Below are positions 35,106 to 45,840 of a DNA stretch of 64,000 bases, one piece after another. Location: assembly GCA_035626815.1 (NCBI GenBank), contig DASPMY010000036.1, positions 1 through 64,000 on the forward strand, read 5' to 3'. The position numbers were made by a program, and so were the translations under genes. The DNA comes from Croceibacterium_A sp035626815. Its GTDB lineage: Bacteria; Pseudomonadota; Alphaproteobacteria; Sphingomonadales; Sphingomonadaceae. The first letter of the stretch is position 1; each line of letters opens with the position of its first letter. The notes under the pieces were generated by a model. That model had not been told where the DNA came from. It did no database searches and saw only the letters and a list, made by a program, of their open reading frames with translations.

Positions 35106-36351
35106 TCCGGCGGCGGCGCAGGACCGTTACAGCACCGTCGCCATCGTGCTCCACTGGGCGATCGCGCTGTCGCTCGCCTTCCAGCTCGCGCTCGGCTTCG
35201 CCATGCCCGACGGACCGAGCGGGTTCGACGAGTACCAGCTGCACAAGTCGGTCGGCGTCACCATCCTCCTGCTTACGCTGGTCCGCCTCGGCTGGCGGCT
35301 GACGCACCGGCCGCCGCCGCCGGCCGAAGCCGGGCTCGGCGGCTGGCTCGCGAAGGCGGTCCACACCGGGTTCTACCTGTTCCTGATCGCGATGCCGCTG
35401 ACCGGGTGGGCGATCGTCTCGACCTCGCGCATCGAGGTGCCGACGGTGCTGTGGGGCGTGCTGCCGTGGCCGCACCTGCCATTGTCCGGCGGCCTTCACG
35501 ATGCCGCCGAGGAAGCGCACGAGCTGCTCGCCTGGCTCGGCGTCGCGCTGTTCCTGCTGCACGTCGCGGGGGTGATCCGCCACCAGTTGCTGCTCCGCGA
35601 CGGCTTGCTCAAGCGCATGGGGCCCGGCGGCTCGGCAGCGCTGGCGGGGCTGCTCGCGCTGCTGGTCGTCGCCGTCTACTTCGCCACCGGGATGAGGGTC
35701 GCCGGCAACGCCGTCGCCTCGGGCGCCTATCAGGAGGCGGAACGGATCGAGGCGCGCGAGGACGCCGCCGAGGCGACCGAGGAAGTGGCCGAGGAGTCCG
35801 CCGAGGCGGCGGAAGAAGCCGCCGAGGAGGCCGAGGAGGCGGCCGAAGAGGCGGGCCTCGCGGAGTGGGCGATTCAGCCGGGCGGGCGGCTCGGCTTCGC
35901 GGTGACCGCCGGGTCGGATACCTATACGGGCAGCTTCTCCGACTGGAGCGGCGCGATCCGCTTCGATCCCGACAACCCCGAAAGCGCCGACATCCGCATC
36001 GAGGTGCGGCTGGCCAGCGCGACGGTGGGCGATGCGACGATGGACGCGATGATGCACGGCGCCGAGTTCTTCGCCGCCGCCGCGAACCCGACCGCGACGT
36101 GGCGCTCGACTGCGGTCCGCCGGACCGGGCCCGGCCGCTACAGCGCCGGCGGCACGCTCTCGCTCAAGGGCGCGAGCCGGCCGCAGGCGGTGAGCTTCAC
36201 GCTCTCGGGCGAGGGCCTGCGGCGCCATGTCGAAGGCAGCGCGAGCATCGATCGCACCGCGTTCGGCGTCGGCACCGGCGATGCAGCGCAAGGGCTGGCG
36301 GCGCCGGTGGCGCTCAGCTTCGCCTTCGATGCCGTCGGGCGAAAGCCCTGA
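35083..36351 (+). CDS. Cytochrome b561 fused to a YceI domain
   Basis: Predicted 422 residues. About residues 15-210 form a four-helix di-haem cytochrome b561 (VLHWAIAL, LHKSVGV, HTGFYLFL and AHELLAWLGVALFLLHVAGVIRH supply haem His residues). A Glu/Ala-rich segment (about 220-262, EEAAEEAEEAAEEA) follows as a probable helical linker. About residues 265-422 form a YceI-like lipocalin domain, expected in the periplasm. YceI proteins bind isoprenoid lipids such as quinones, so this may be a quinol-linked electron carrier (inference). Ends 9 bases before the convergent sulfotransferase gene. Confidence 0.9.
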   Translation: MARPSSNDPAAAQDRYSTVAIVLHWAIALSLAFQLALGFAMPDGPSGFDEYQLHKSVGVTILLLTLVRLGWRLTHRPPPPAEAGLGGWLAKAVHTGFYLFLIAMPLTGWAIVSTSRIEVPTVLWGVLPWPHLPLSGGLHDAAEEAHELLAWLGVALFLLHVAGVIRHQLLLRDGLLKRMGPGGSAALAGLLALLVVAVYFATGMRVAGNAVASGAYQEAERIEAREDAAEATEEVAEESAEAAEEAAEEAEEAAEEAGLAEWAIQPGGRLGFAVTAGSDTYTGSFSDWSGAIRFDPDNPESADIRIEVRLASATVGDATMDAMMHGAEFFAAAANPTATWRSTAVRRTGPGRYSAGGTLSLKGASRPQAVSFTLSGEGLRRHVEGSASIDRTAFGVGTGDAAQGLAAPVALSFAFDAVGRKP

Positions 36352-36360
36352 CCGCCGCGC

Positions 36361-37428
36361 TCAGTCGTAGCCGAGGCGGGCCGCGGCCCGCCCCGTAGCC
36401 AGCGTCAGCACCGCCCGCTCGAGCCGCGTCAACCGCCGCTCGGCCCGCTGGCGATCGTCGGCGAACGAGCTGTTGGGCCGCACCGGCAATGTCGCCACGG
36501 TCGGCTCGAGCAGGCTCGGCAGCGGGTCGATGTCGAGGAACACGGCCAGGCGCCCGGCGGCCTCGGCGGGGTTCCCGGCCAGATCCTCGTAGCGCAGCAG
36601 CAGGTAGCGCTCGGGCGGCGCGGCCCGAAGCTGTTGGTGCGCGATGCGCAGCGACCGCGTGAGGTTGCGGTAGATCGCGGCGACTTCGCGCCCCGGGCGC
36701 CAGCGCGCGCCCATCACGGCCTTGTGCGAGGCCAGCGCGTCCTCCGGCCGCCGCACCAGGTGGATCACTCGGGCCTCCGGGAACTCGGCCCACAAACGGG
36801 CCAGGTTCTGCTCGTTGGTCGGGGTCTTCTCGACCCAGCGCACCGCGCCGCCCGCGCCGATCCGTTCGGCATAAGCGAGCACGACCGCGACCAGCGGCCA
36901 CAGCCCGCGGCGGTCTCCGGCCCGCTCGCGGAGGAGCGGCCACCAGGCGGCCAGCTCGCGCGCGAACTCCACGTACGGTGAAGCCTCCGCGCCGCTGCGG
37001 CCGAGCAGCCAGAACGGCGGCTGGTTGCCCGGGTTGGCCAGCCGCCGCAGCCACTCCTGCCCCATTTCGGCGGCTTGCCCGTGCGGGGAGAGCCCGGCCA
37101 GCCGCCGCTCGATGTGGGTGTAGAAGGTTCCTTCAGACGGCAGCACCGCCAGCGCCGGATGCCCGTCGAGCAGGTTGCGCACCAGCGAGGTGCCGCTGCG
37201 GTGCGCGCCGCAGACGAACACCGGGCGCCGGGCGAGCGCCAGGCCCCGCTCAACCGCCTCGGCCGTCAGCGGCGCGGGAGCCATCTGTTCCGCGTGCTCC
37301 CACACCGCGGCGGACCAGCGCCGCGCACAGGCGAGCCAGGCGGGGTCGGGGCGGGCGCCATCGCCGCGTTCGAGCAGGCGGGCGAGGGCCGCCTCGAGCT
37401 CGACGATGACTGCCAGGTCGCCCCCCAC
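36361..37428 (-). CDS. Sulfotransferase family protein
   Basis: Predicted 355 residues from GTG 37428. The PAPS 5'-phosphosulfate loop is CGAHRSGTSLVRNLL at about residues 73-87. The 3'-phosphate region is ARVIHLVRRPEDALASH, and the late LLLRYEDLAGNP is also typical of bacterial sulfotransferases. The acceptor is not predictable. It lies 9 bases after the end of the aldehyde dehydrogenase gene and could be on the same transcript. Confidence 0.88.
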   Translation of the reverse strand: MGGDLAVIVELEAALARLLERGDGARPDPAWLACARRWSAAVWEHAEQMAPAPLTAEAVERGLALARRPVFVCGAHRSGTSLVRNLLDGHPALAVLPSEGTFYTHIERRLAGLSPHGQAAEMGQEWLRRLANPGNQPPFWLLGRSGAEASPYVEFARELAAWWPLLRERAGDRRGLWPLVAVVLAYAERIGAGGAVRWVEKTPTNEQNLARLWAEFPEARVIHLVRRPEDALASHKAVMGARWRPGREVAAIYRNLTRSLRIAHQQLRAAPPERYLLLRYEDLAGNPAEAAGRLAVFLDIDPLPSLLEPTVATLPVRPNSSFADDRQRAERRLTRLERAVLTLATGRAAARLGYD

Positions 37429-37437
37429 CGTGACAGC

Positions 37438-38943
<1,506 letters not shown>

Positions 38944-38980
38944 GGGCTTTCTCCTTTGCCAGCCCCCTAACTCCCCATCT

Positions 38981-39053
38981 CCGTTCGTGTCGAGCGCAGT
39001 CGAGACACGCTGATGCAGGGCTGACGTGTCTCGACTTCGCTCGACACGAACGG
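38981..39053. repeat. REP-like inverted repeat between divergent genes
   Basis: The left arm at 38981-39010 (CCGTTCGTGTCGAGCGCAGT...) pairs with the right arm at 39024-39053 (...TTCGCTCGACACGAACGG). A related pair occurs at 58497-58583 upstream of putA. It lies in the short promoter space between the aldehyde dehydrogenase and GMC genes. Confidence 0.8.
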
Positions 39054-39065
39054 CAAGGGAACAGG

Positions 39066-40682
39066 ATGGAAGGCGACTGGGACTACGTGATCGTCGGCGC
39101 GGGCTCGGCCGGCTGCGTGCTCGCCGCGCGGCTCAGCGAGGACCCGAAGACTCGCGTGCTGCTGCTCGAGGCCGGCGGCGGGGCCGACAAGTTCCTGATC
39201 AAGATGCCGCTCGGGATGATGAAGGCGATGCTCAAGCCCGAGCTGACCTGGCGGATGATGACCGAGCCCGAGCCGACGCTGAACGGCCGCCGCCTGTTCC
39301 TGCCGCGCGGGCGGCTGCTCGGCGGGTCGAGCTCGATCAACGGCATGGTCTACATGCGCGGGCACTCGGCCGACTACGACCGCTGGGCGCAGAAAGGCGC
39401 GCGCGGGTGGAGCCATGCCGAGGTGGTGCCGTACTTCCGGCGGATGGAGCGCTCGTGGCGCGGCACGGACAACTACGGGTCCGGGGGCCCGCTGCCGATC
39501 ACCAGGAACAACACCGACTACCTGCTCCATCACGAGCTGATGGAGGCGATCCAGAATGCCGGTCTGCCGGTCACCGACGACATTCACGCCGGCGACGAGG
39601 AAGGGGCCAGCCTGGTCGAGCTGACGGTCGACGAGAAGGGCCGCCGGGCCTCGACTTACGAGGCCTATCTCAAGCCCGCGATGCAGCGGCCGAACCTGGC
39701 GGTGGTGACTCACGCGCTAACCCGCAAGGTGCTCGTCGAGGACGGCCGCGCTGTGGGCGTCGAGTACGAAGTCGGCGGCGAGGTCCGCACCGTCCGCGCG
39801 GGCGAGACGATCCTGTCGGGCGGGACCTACAACTCCCCGCAATTGCTGATGCTCTCGGGCATCGGCCCGGGCGAGCATCTCGCCGAAATGGGCATTCCGC
39901 TGGTCCACGACCTCCCCGGCGTCGGCCGGAACCTGCAGGAGCACCCGCGCGTCCCGCTCGAGTTCGCCGCCAAGGGCCCAATCACTTTCGTCAACCAGTT
40001 GCGCTTCGACCGTGCCGCGCGCGCGGTGGCCCAGTGGTACCTGTTCGGCACCGGCCCGTTCGCGCGCCAGCTCAACAGCGCCAACCCGATGCTGCGCACC
40101 GACCCGCGCCTCGCCCAGCCCGACATCCAGCTGTTCTCGAACCCGGTGAAGCTCTCCGCGCACTTGTGGTTCCCCGGCTTCGTGAAGAGCCCCGAGCACG
40201 CGTTCAGCGCCGACGTGATCCTGCTCCACCCGCAGGCGCGTGGGCATGTCACGCTCAAGTCCCCCGACCCGCGCGAGCTGCCGGCGATCCGCCTCAACCT
40301 GTTCGACAACGAGGCCGACTTCGCCACCGCCCGCGCCGGCCTGCGCCTCGCGCGCGGGATCTACGGCACGGAGCCGATGGCCGGCCTGATCGAGCGCGAG
40401 GCGATCCCCGGCGCCGAGGTCCAGAGCGACGAACAGATCGACGCCCACATCCGCGCCACCGCCGGCACCACCCAGCACCCGGTCGGCACTTGCGCGATCG
40501 GCCCGGTGGTCGATCCCGAGCTGCGCGTGCACGGCATCGCGAGCCTGCGTGTCGTCGATGCCTCGGTGATGCCCGACATCCCCGGCGGCAACACCAACGG
40601 GCCGACGATCATGATCGCCGAGAAGGCCAGCGACATGATCCGCGGCCGCAGCCTCGCGCCCATCGAAAAGGACGCCGCATGA
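39066..40682 (+). CDS. GMC family flavin alcohol dehydrogenase, copy 1
   Basis: FAD-dependent choline dehydrogenase-like enzyme, 538 residues, with AAGGGA before the ATG. The FAD-binding motif is VIVGAGSAGCVLAARLSE near residue 8. GMC signature 1 is around LLGGSSSINGMVYMRG, and signature 2 is GGTYNSPQLLMLSGIGP. The C-terminal catalytic His region is TQHPVGTCAIG and the later Asn is in GGNTNGPTIMIAEKA. Related enzymes oxidise primary alcohols, including polyethylene glycol, in sphingomonads; the substrate here is unknown. Confidence 0.93.
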   Translation: MEGDWDYVIVGAGSAGCVLAARLSEDPKTRVLLLEAGGGADKFLIKMPLGMMKAMLKPELTWRMMTEPEPTLNGRRLFLPRGRLLGGSSSINGMVYMRGHSADYDRWAQKGARGWSHAEVVPYFRRMERSWRGTDNYGSGGPLPITRNNTDYLLHHELMEAIQNAGLPVTDDIHAGDEEGASLVELTVDEKGRRASTYEAYLKPAMQRPNLAVVTHALTRKVLVEDGRAVGVEYEVGGEVRTVRAGETILSGGTYNSPQLLMLSGIGPGEHLAEMGIPLVHDLPGVGRNLQEHPRVPLEFAAKGPITFVNQLRFDRAARAVAQWYLFGTGPFARQLNSANPMLRTDPRLAQPDIQLFSNPVKLSAHLWFPGFVKSPEHAFSADVILLHPQARGHVTLKSPDPRELPAIRLNLFDNEADFATARAGLRLARGIYGTEPMAGLIEREAIPGAEVQSDEQIDAHIRATAGTTQHPVGTCAIGPVVDPELRVHGIASLRVVDASVMPDIPGGNTNGPTIMIAEKASDMIRGRSLAPIEKDAA

Positions 40683-41059
40683 CCGAGGACGATTTGCGCA
40701 CTTACATCGCCGCGTTCAACGCGCGCGATTTCGCCGGCTTCTCCGGGTACTACGCCGACGACGTCGAATTCAATCTCGGCGACCGCAAGCGGATCGTCGG
40801 CGCGCGAGGCATCGTCGATTTCTACACGCAGGTGTTCGAGCACATCGCCGAGGAGCTCGAGGTCCTCGACCTGATCGTCGCGCCCGACGGCGCCGCGCTG
40901 CACAGCCGCACGAAGTTCACCACGATCAAGGACTGGCCCGACTTCGAGCTATGGCCGACGATGAAAGGCGACGTGCGGATCGTCGAGAGCATCAACATGT
41001 ACCGGACGGCGGGCGGCAAGATCGTGAAGATCCTGTCGGGGCGGTTTTCGAGCACATGA
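40679..41059 (+). CDS. SnoaL/NTF2-like protein
   Basis: Predicted 126 residues, ATG 40679 overlapping the GMC stop (ATGA). It has a single NTF2-like fold: DDLRTYIAAFNARDFAGFSGYYADDVEF, then a KRIVGARGIVDFYTQVF helix and C-terminal strands. Such proteins are isomerases, hydrolases, dehydratases or binding proteins. Coupling to the GMC dehydrogenase suggests action on the same pathway intermediate (inference). Confidence 0.85.
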   Translation: MTEDDLRTYIAAFNARDFAGFSGYYADDVEFNLGDRKRIVGARGIVDFYTQVFEHIAEELEVLDLIVAPDGAALHSRTKFTTIKDWPDFELWPTMKGDVRIVESINMYRTAGGKIVKILSGRFSST

Positions 41060-41084
41060 GCCTCCGCTCGTCTCATAGTGTGAG

Positions 41085-41156
41085 TCCCTGCGAAGGCAGG
41101 GACCTCGTGCCTCGAACGGACCGCAACCGGCCTGAGGCCCCTGCCTTCGCAGGGGC
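41085..41156. repeat. REP-like inverted repeat between SnoaL and second GMC gene
   Basis: The arm TCCCTGCGAAGGCAGGGACC (41085-41104) is itself palindromic. It faces a reverse-complement arm with core CCCCTGCCTTCGCAGGGG at 41138-41155. It fills most of the 127-base gap. Confidence 0.75.
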
Positions 41157-41186
41157 GCACGTTCGTTTGCATAGGATGGGTTCGCG

Positions 41187-42794
41187 GTGACCCAGGCCAC
41201 CGACTACATCGTCGTCGGCGCCGGCTCGGCGGGCGCGGTGGTCGCCGCGCGGCTCAGCGAGGACCCGGACGTCACGGTTACCCTGGTCGAGGCGGGCCGG
41301 CGCCAGCGCCATCCGCTGCTGGCGATGCCGATCGCCTTCCCGATGGTCATGGCCGACAAGCGCTTCAACTGGGGCTACGAGGGCGAGCCCGAGCCGTTCG
41401 CGAACGCGCGCCGCCTGCGCCAGCCGCGCGGCAAGGGGCTCGGCGGCTCGTCCCTGATCAACGGGATGCTCTACGCCCGCGGCCACCCGCGCGACTACGA
41501 CGAGTGGCGCCAGCTCGGCCTCGAGGGGTGGAGCTACGAGGACGTGCTCACCTACTTCAGGAAGAGCGAGAACCACTGGGGCGCGGCCGACCGTTACCAC
41601 GGCAAGGGCGGGCCGCTGTCGATCGCCAAGCACATTCCCGACGACCGGCTGTTCCCGCGCTTCATGGAGGCGGTGAACAAGCTCGGCTACAGGACCCGGA
41701 TCGACCACCACGGGCCCGACCAGGAAGGCTGGGGCAGCCCCGACATCTCGATCCACGACGGCCGGCGCGGCAGCACGGCGGCGCGGTTCCTTTATCCGGC
41801 GATGCGGCGGCCGAACCTGCGCGTGATCACCGGCGCGCTGGCCGAGCGCATCGAGGTTCACAATGGGCGTGCAACGGCGCTTACCTATCGCACGGACGGT
41901 CAAACCCACCGCCTAGAGGCTCACCGCGAGATCGTCCTCGCGGGCGGCGCCTACAACTCGCCCCAGCTCCTGCTCCTCTCGGGCATCGGCCCGGCCGATG
42001 AGTTGCGCGAGCTCGGCATCCCGGTCGTTCACGACCTCCCCGGCGTCGGCCGCAACCTACAGGACCATCCCTCGATCGCGATGGTGTGGAACGCCGCGCG
42101 CGAGGTGACGCTGACCAACGACTTGCGCTTCGACCGGTTGACGCGCTCGGTCCTCGAATGGGCGCTGACCGGCAAGGGGCGGATCGCCAACATGCCGGTC
42201 ACCGCCAACGGCTTCGTCAAGACCCGCCCCGAGCTCGAGCGGCCCGACGCGCAGTGCCTGTTCCAGCCGACCTCGATCCTCGCCCGCCCGTGGTTTCCCG
42301 GGGTCAAGGCGCCCCAGCCCGACGTGGTGGCGATGGCCGTCGTCCTGCTGCGGCCCGAGGGGCGGGGCTGGGTCAAGCTCGCCAGCGCCGACCCGATCGC
42401 CAAGCCGCGCATCCTCTCCAACGTGCTGTCGACCGAAAACGACCGCGCGTTCTTCCGCCGGGTGATCCCGCAAATGCGTGAGATTCTCGCCACCGCCCCG
42501 CTCGCCGACGTGATCAGGGGCGAGCTCCTGCCCGGCTCCGCGGTGCAATCGACCGACGAGATCGACGCCTGGGTGCGCCAGTTCGTCGGCACGGCGATGC
42601 ACCCGGTCGGCACGTGCGCGATGGGGACCGGGCCCGAGGCCGTGTGCGACCCCCGGCTCAAGGTCCGCGGCCTCGACGGCCTCCGGGTGGCCGACGCCTC
42701 GGTCATGCCGCGCATTGTCGGCGGCAACACCAACGCGGCGACGATCATGATCGGGGAAAAGGCGGCCGACCTGATTCGCGAATCGGGCCGCTAA
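41187..42794 (+). CDS. GMC family flavin alcohol dehydrogenase, copy 2
   Basis: Predicted 535 residues from GTG 41187; a nearby ATG at 41176 is out of frame. The FAD motif is YIVVGAGSAGAVVAARLSE, with LGGSSLINGMLYARGHPRDYDEW next and the second signature GGAYNSPQLLLLSGIGP. The active-site region is AMHPVGTCAMG, followed by GGNTNAATIMIGEKA. It is clearly homologous to copy 1 but diverged, so it may act on a different alcohol in the same route. It ends 41 bases before trxB. Confidence 0.93.
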   Translation: MTQATDYIVVGAGSAGAVVAARLSEDPDVTVTLVEAGRRQRHPLLAMPIAFPMVMADKRFNWGYEGEPEPFANARRLRQPRGKGLGGSSLINGMLYARGHPRDYDEWRQLGLEGWSYEDVLTYFRKSENHWGAADRYHGKGGPLSIAKHIPDDRLFPRFMEAVNKLGYRTRIDHHGPDQEGWGSPDISIHDGRRGSTAARFLYPAMRRPNLRVITGALAERIEVHNGRATALTYRTDGQTHRLEAHREIVLAGGAYNSPQLLLLSGIGPADELRELGIPVVHDLPGVGRNLQDHPSIAMVWNAAREVTLTNDLRFDRLTRSVLEWALTGKGRIANMPVTANGFVKTRPELERPDAQCLFQPTSILARPWFPGVKAPQPDVVAMAVVLLRPEGRGWVKLASADPIAKPRILSNVLSTENDRAFFRRVIPQMREILATAPLADVIRGELLPGSAVQSTDEIDAWVRQFVGTAMHPVGTCAMGTGPEAVCDPRLKVRGLDGLRVADASVMPRIVGGNTNAATIMIGEKAADLIRESGR

Positions 42795-42835
42795 TCCCCA
42801 TCTGAAGGTCAAAGGACTTTGACGGGACTACGGGA

Positions 42836-43819
42836 ATGACCACCCACACCACCAAGATGCTGATCATCGGCTCGGGCCCCGCCGGCTACAGCGCCGCGAT
42901 CTACGGCGCGCGCGCGGGCATGCAGCCGATCGTCGTCCAGGGCCTGCAGCCCGGCGGCCAGCTGACCATCACCACCGACGTCGAGAACTTCCCGGGCTTC
43001 CGCGACGTCATCCAGGGCCCGTGGCTGATGCAGGAGATGCAGGCCCAGGCCGAGCACGTCGGCACCCGCACGATGTGGGACACGATCGTCGAGGTCGACA
43101 TCGCCAATGGCTCGCCGTTCCGCGCGATCGGCGACAGCGGCGACTTATACGTCGGCGACGTGCTGGTCATCGCCACCGGCGCGCAGGCGCGATGGCTCGG
43201 CGTGCCCGGTGAGGAAGCGCTCGGCGGCAAGGGCGTCTCGGCCTGCGCGACGTGCGACGGGTTCTTCTACCGCGGCAAGAAGGTCGCCGTGATCGGCGGC
43301 GGCAACACCGCGGTCGAGGAAGCGCTGTACCTGACCAACCATTCCGACGACGTCACCCTGATCCACCGCCGCGGCGAGCTGCGCGCCGAGAAGATCCTCC
43401 AGGACCGCCTGTTCGCGCATCCGAAGATCAGCGTGATGTGGAACCAGCGCGTCGAGCGGTTCCTCGGCGACCCGCTGGCGGGCGGCCTGACCGGCCTCGG
43501 CCTGATCGACACGCAGACCGGCGAGGCCAGCGAGTTCGCCTGCGAGGGCGCCTTCGTCGCGATCGGCCACTCACCGGCGACCGAGCTGTTCAAGGGCAAG
43601 CTGCCGATGGACGCGAACGGCTACCTGCTGGTCGAGCCCGGCACGCCGAAGACTTCGGTGCCCGGCGTGTTCGCCTGCGGCGACGTGATGGATCACGTCT
43701 ACCGCCAGGCCGTCACCGCCGCCGGCACCGGCTGCATGGCCGCGCTCGACGCCGAGCGGTTCCTCGCCGCGCGCGAGTTCGTCACGCACGAAGCACAGGC
43801 CGTGGGAGCAAGCGCTTAG
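42836..43819 (+). CDS. trxB: Thioredoxin-disulfide reductase
   Basis: NADPH-dependent flavoenzyme that reduces thioredoxin, 327 residues. The FAD motif is IIGSGPAGYSAAIY, the redox pair is CATC at residues 137 and 140, the NADPH motif is VAVIGGGNTAVEEA, and the end block is FACGDVMDHVYRQAVTAAGTGCMAA. All are canonical, so function is confident. Confidence 0.97.
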   Translation: MTTHTTKMLIIGSGPAGYSAAIYGARAGMQPIVVQGLQPGGQLTITTDVENFPGFRDVIQGPWLMQEMQAQAEHVGTRTMWDTIVEVDIANGSPFRAIGDSGDLYVGDVLVIATGAQARWLGVPGEEALGGKGVSACATCDGFFYRGKKVAVIGGGNTAVEEALYLTNHSDDVTLIHRRGELRAEKILQDRLFAHPKISVMWNQRVERFLGDPLAGGLTGLGLIDTQTGEASEFACEGAFVAIGHSPATELFKGKLPMDANGYLLVEPGTPKTSVPGVFACGDVMDHVYRQAVTAAGTGCMAALDAERFLAAREFVTHEAQAVGASA

Positions 43820-43845
43820 GCCGAGTCGAACGCGCAGGGGGCCGG

Positions 43846-45804
43846 GTGGAGCAAGCCAGGGGGGCCGATCAATTTCATCTCGCGTGGCGCCTGACCGCCG
43901 CCGGGTGGATCGGCTGCGCGCTGCTGCAGTTCATCCTCTACTTGCGCCCCTCGCCTTACGGCGGGCCGTTCCTCCTGCAGTGGAAGGTCTTCATCGTCCG
44001 GCCGCTCGCCTACGAGCTGCTGTCGACCTGGCTGATCGCGCTGCCGTTCCTGGTGCTGTGGCTGGCGCTCTATCGCCGTCCGCTGCCCTCGCCGCGGTGG
44101 CGCCGGGCCCAATGGGCGCTGGCCGCGCTGATGGCGCTGAACCTGCTGATCACCGCCTTCGACCACGAGCTCTACCGCTTCCTCGGCCTGCGTCTCGGGC
44201 CCAATTTCCTCGACGTCTACGCCGATCCGACGACGCTCGCCGACAGCCTGTTCCTCAACGTGCTGCGCGGCGACCGCGGCGGGCCGTTCCTCTCGCCGGT
44301 GCTGTGCCTCGGCGCGCCGGGGCTGTACTTGTGGTGGGCCGGCCGGCGCATCCGCCGCGGGCCGCCGCCTTCGGGCCGGCTCGGGGCGAACCGGGCGCTG
44401 GCGACCGCGCTCGTCGCCGTGCCGCTGGCCATCGGGCTCACCGCCTATCTCCTCGCGCACGCCAAGTTCCGGCTCTCGCGGCTCGAGCCGGCCCCGTTCG
44501 CCATCGTCCGCGACTTCGCGTGGAACTACCAGGACGCCCGGCCGCCCGGCGACATCGCCCGGCTGAGCGCCGAGTGGCAGGCGCGCTGGCTCGCCGGGAG
44601 CCGCGATCGCGGCTGGCGCTTCCCCGACCCGCGGTACCCGTTCCTGCGCGTGCCCGCCGATCCCGCCGAACCCGCGGCGGCAGACCGCTGGAACGTGCTC
44701 ATCATCCAGCTCGAATCGGTGCGCGGGCTCGAGACGGGCGACCTCATGCCCGGGCTCGCGCCCTCGCCCACACCCTATCTCGACGCGCTGGCCGCCCGGC
44801 CCGACGCCGCGGTGTGGACCCGGGCGCTCACGTTCGGCCCGCCGAGCATCAACGGGCGCTTCGCGCTGCAGTGCTCGGTGACCCCGTCGTCGCGCCGCTT
44901 CATCACCGCGCAGACCACCGCGACCTTTTACTGCCTGCCCGACGCGCTGCGCCGTCGCGGCTATCGCGCCGAGATGTTCGCCGCCGGCGACATCGACATG
45001 GACAACAGCACCGTGTGGGTCATGCAGATGTACCACCGGCTGTGGCGCTATCCGCAGGAAGGCCAGCGCGACCGGCAGATCTTCCGCCATGCGGCGGCGC
45101 GCATCCGCGAGCTCGGGCGGCAGGGGCCGTTCGTCGCCACGCTGATCTCGGCCAGCAACCACCACCCGTTCCGCTCGCCCGAGCCCGAGCTCGACATGGC
45201 CGGGCACGCGACCGTCCACCAGCGCATCCGCAACACCGCGCGCTACACCGACGACGTCGTCGGCGAGCTGATCGGCACGCTGGCGCGGGAACCGTGGTTC
45301 GCGCGCACGCTGATCGTCGTCAACAGCGACCACGGCTACAACCTCGGCGAGCACGGCGGGCTCGTCGGCGCCTACAGCCTGTACCGCGAATCCACCTGGA
45401 CCCCGTTCCTGATCGTCGGCGCGCACCCGCGCCTGCCCCACGGCCGGCACGACGAAGTGGTCACGCTGCTCGACGTGGCCCCGACGATCGCCGACTTGCT
45501 CGGCATCCGCGAGGCCAACCCATGGCATGGCCACAGCCTGCTGGCGCTCGACCCGCGCCGCCCGGTGCGCTTCGCGTTCCGCGATTCGGCGACTGCCGAG
45601 GCGGACGGGTGGAGCGCGGTGCTCGACGGCCAGGACGGCCGCGCCCGCCTCTACGACGCCCGGACCGACTGGCTGCAGCGGCGCGACCGGGCCGCCGACC
45701 ATCCGGGCGTGGCCGAACGCATGCTCGGCCAGGCCGAGCGCGAGCGGCGCTTCAACGACTACCTCCTGCGCCAGGGGCGGCTGTGGCCGAGGGCGGCGCG
45801 CTGA
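43846..45804 (+). CDS. LTA-synthase-like membrane sulfatase/phosphoglycerol transferase family protein
   Basis: Predicted 652 residues from GTG 43846 (AGGGGG upstream). Five membrane helices occupy about residues 10-205, followed by a periplasmic sulfatase-fold domain from about residue 280: NVLIIQLESVRG holds the first metal-ligand Glu, FGPPSINGRFALQCS is where the nucleophile Ser/Thr is expected, and SDHGYNLGEHGGL supplies late metal ligands. The architecture matches LtaS and OpgB-type enzymes, which transfer head groups from lipids to glycans. In a Gram-negative this suggests envelope glycan or lipid modification; the acceptor is unknown. Confidence 0.86.
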   Translation: MEQARGADQFHLAWRLTAAGWIGCALLQFILYLRPSPYGGPFLLQWKVFIVRPLAYELLSTWLIALPFLVLWLALYRRPLPSPRWRRAQWALAALMALNLLITAFDHELYRFLGLRLGPNFLDVYADPTTLADSLFLNVLRGDRGGPFLSPVLCLGAPGLYLWWAGRRIRRGPPPSGRLGANRALATALVAVPLAIGLTAYLLAHAKFRLSRLEPAPFAIVRDFAWNYQDARPPGDIARLSAEWQARWLAGSRDRGWRFPDPRYPFLRVPADPAEPAAADRWNVLIIQLESVRGLETGDLMPGLAPSPTPYLDALAARPDAAVWTRALTFGPPSINGRFALQCSVTPSSRRFITAQTTATFYCLPDALRRRGYRAEMFAAGDIDMDNSTVWVMQMYHRLWRYPQEGQRDRQIFRHAAARIRELGRQGPFVATLISASNHHPFRSPEPELDMAGHATVHQRIRNTARYTDDVVGELIGTLAREPWFARTLIVVNSDHGYNLGEHGGLVGAYSLYRESTWTPFLIVGAHPRLPHGRHDEVVTLLDVAPTIADLLGIREANPWHGHSLLALDPRRPVRFAFRDSATAEADGWSAVLDGQDGRARLYDARTDWLQRRDRAADHPGVAERMLGQAERERRFNDYLLRQGRLWPRAAR

Positions 45805-45840
45805 TGCGAACCCGTCGCGCGCCCGGCCGGGTGCTGGCCC

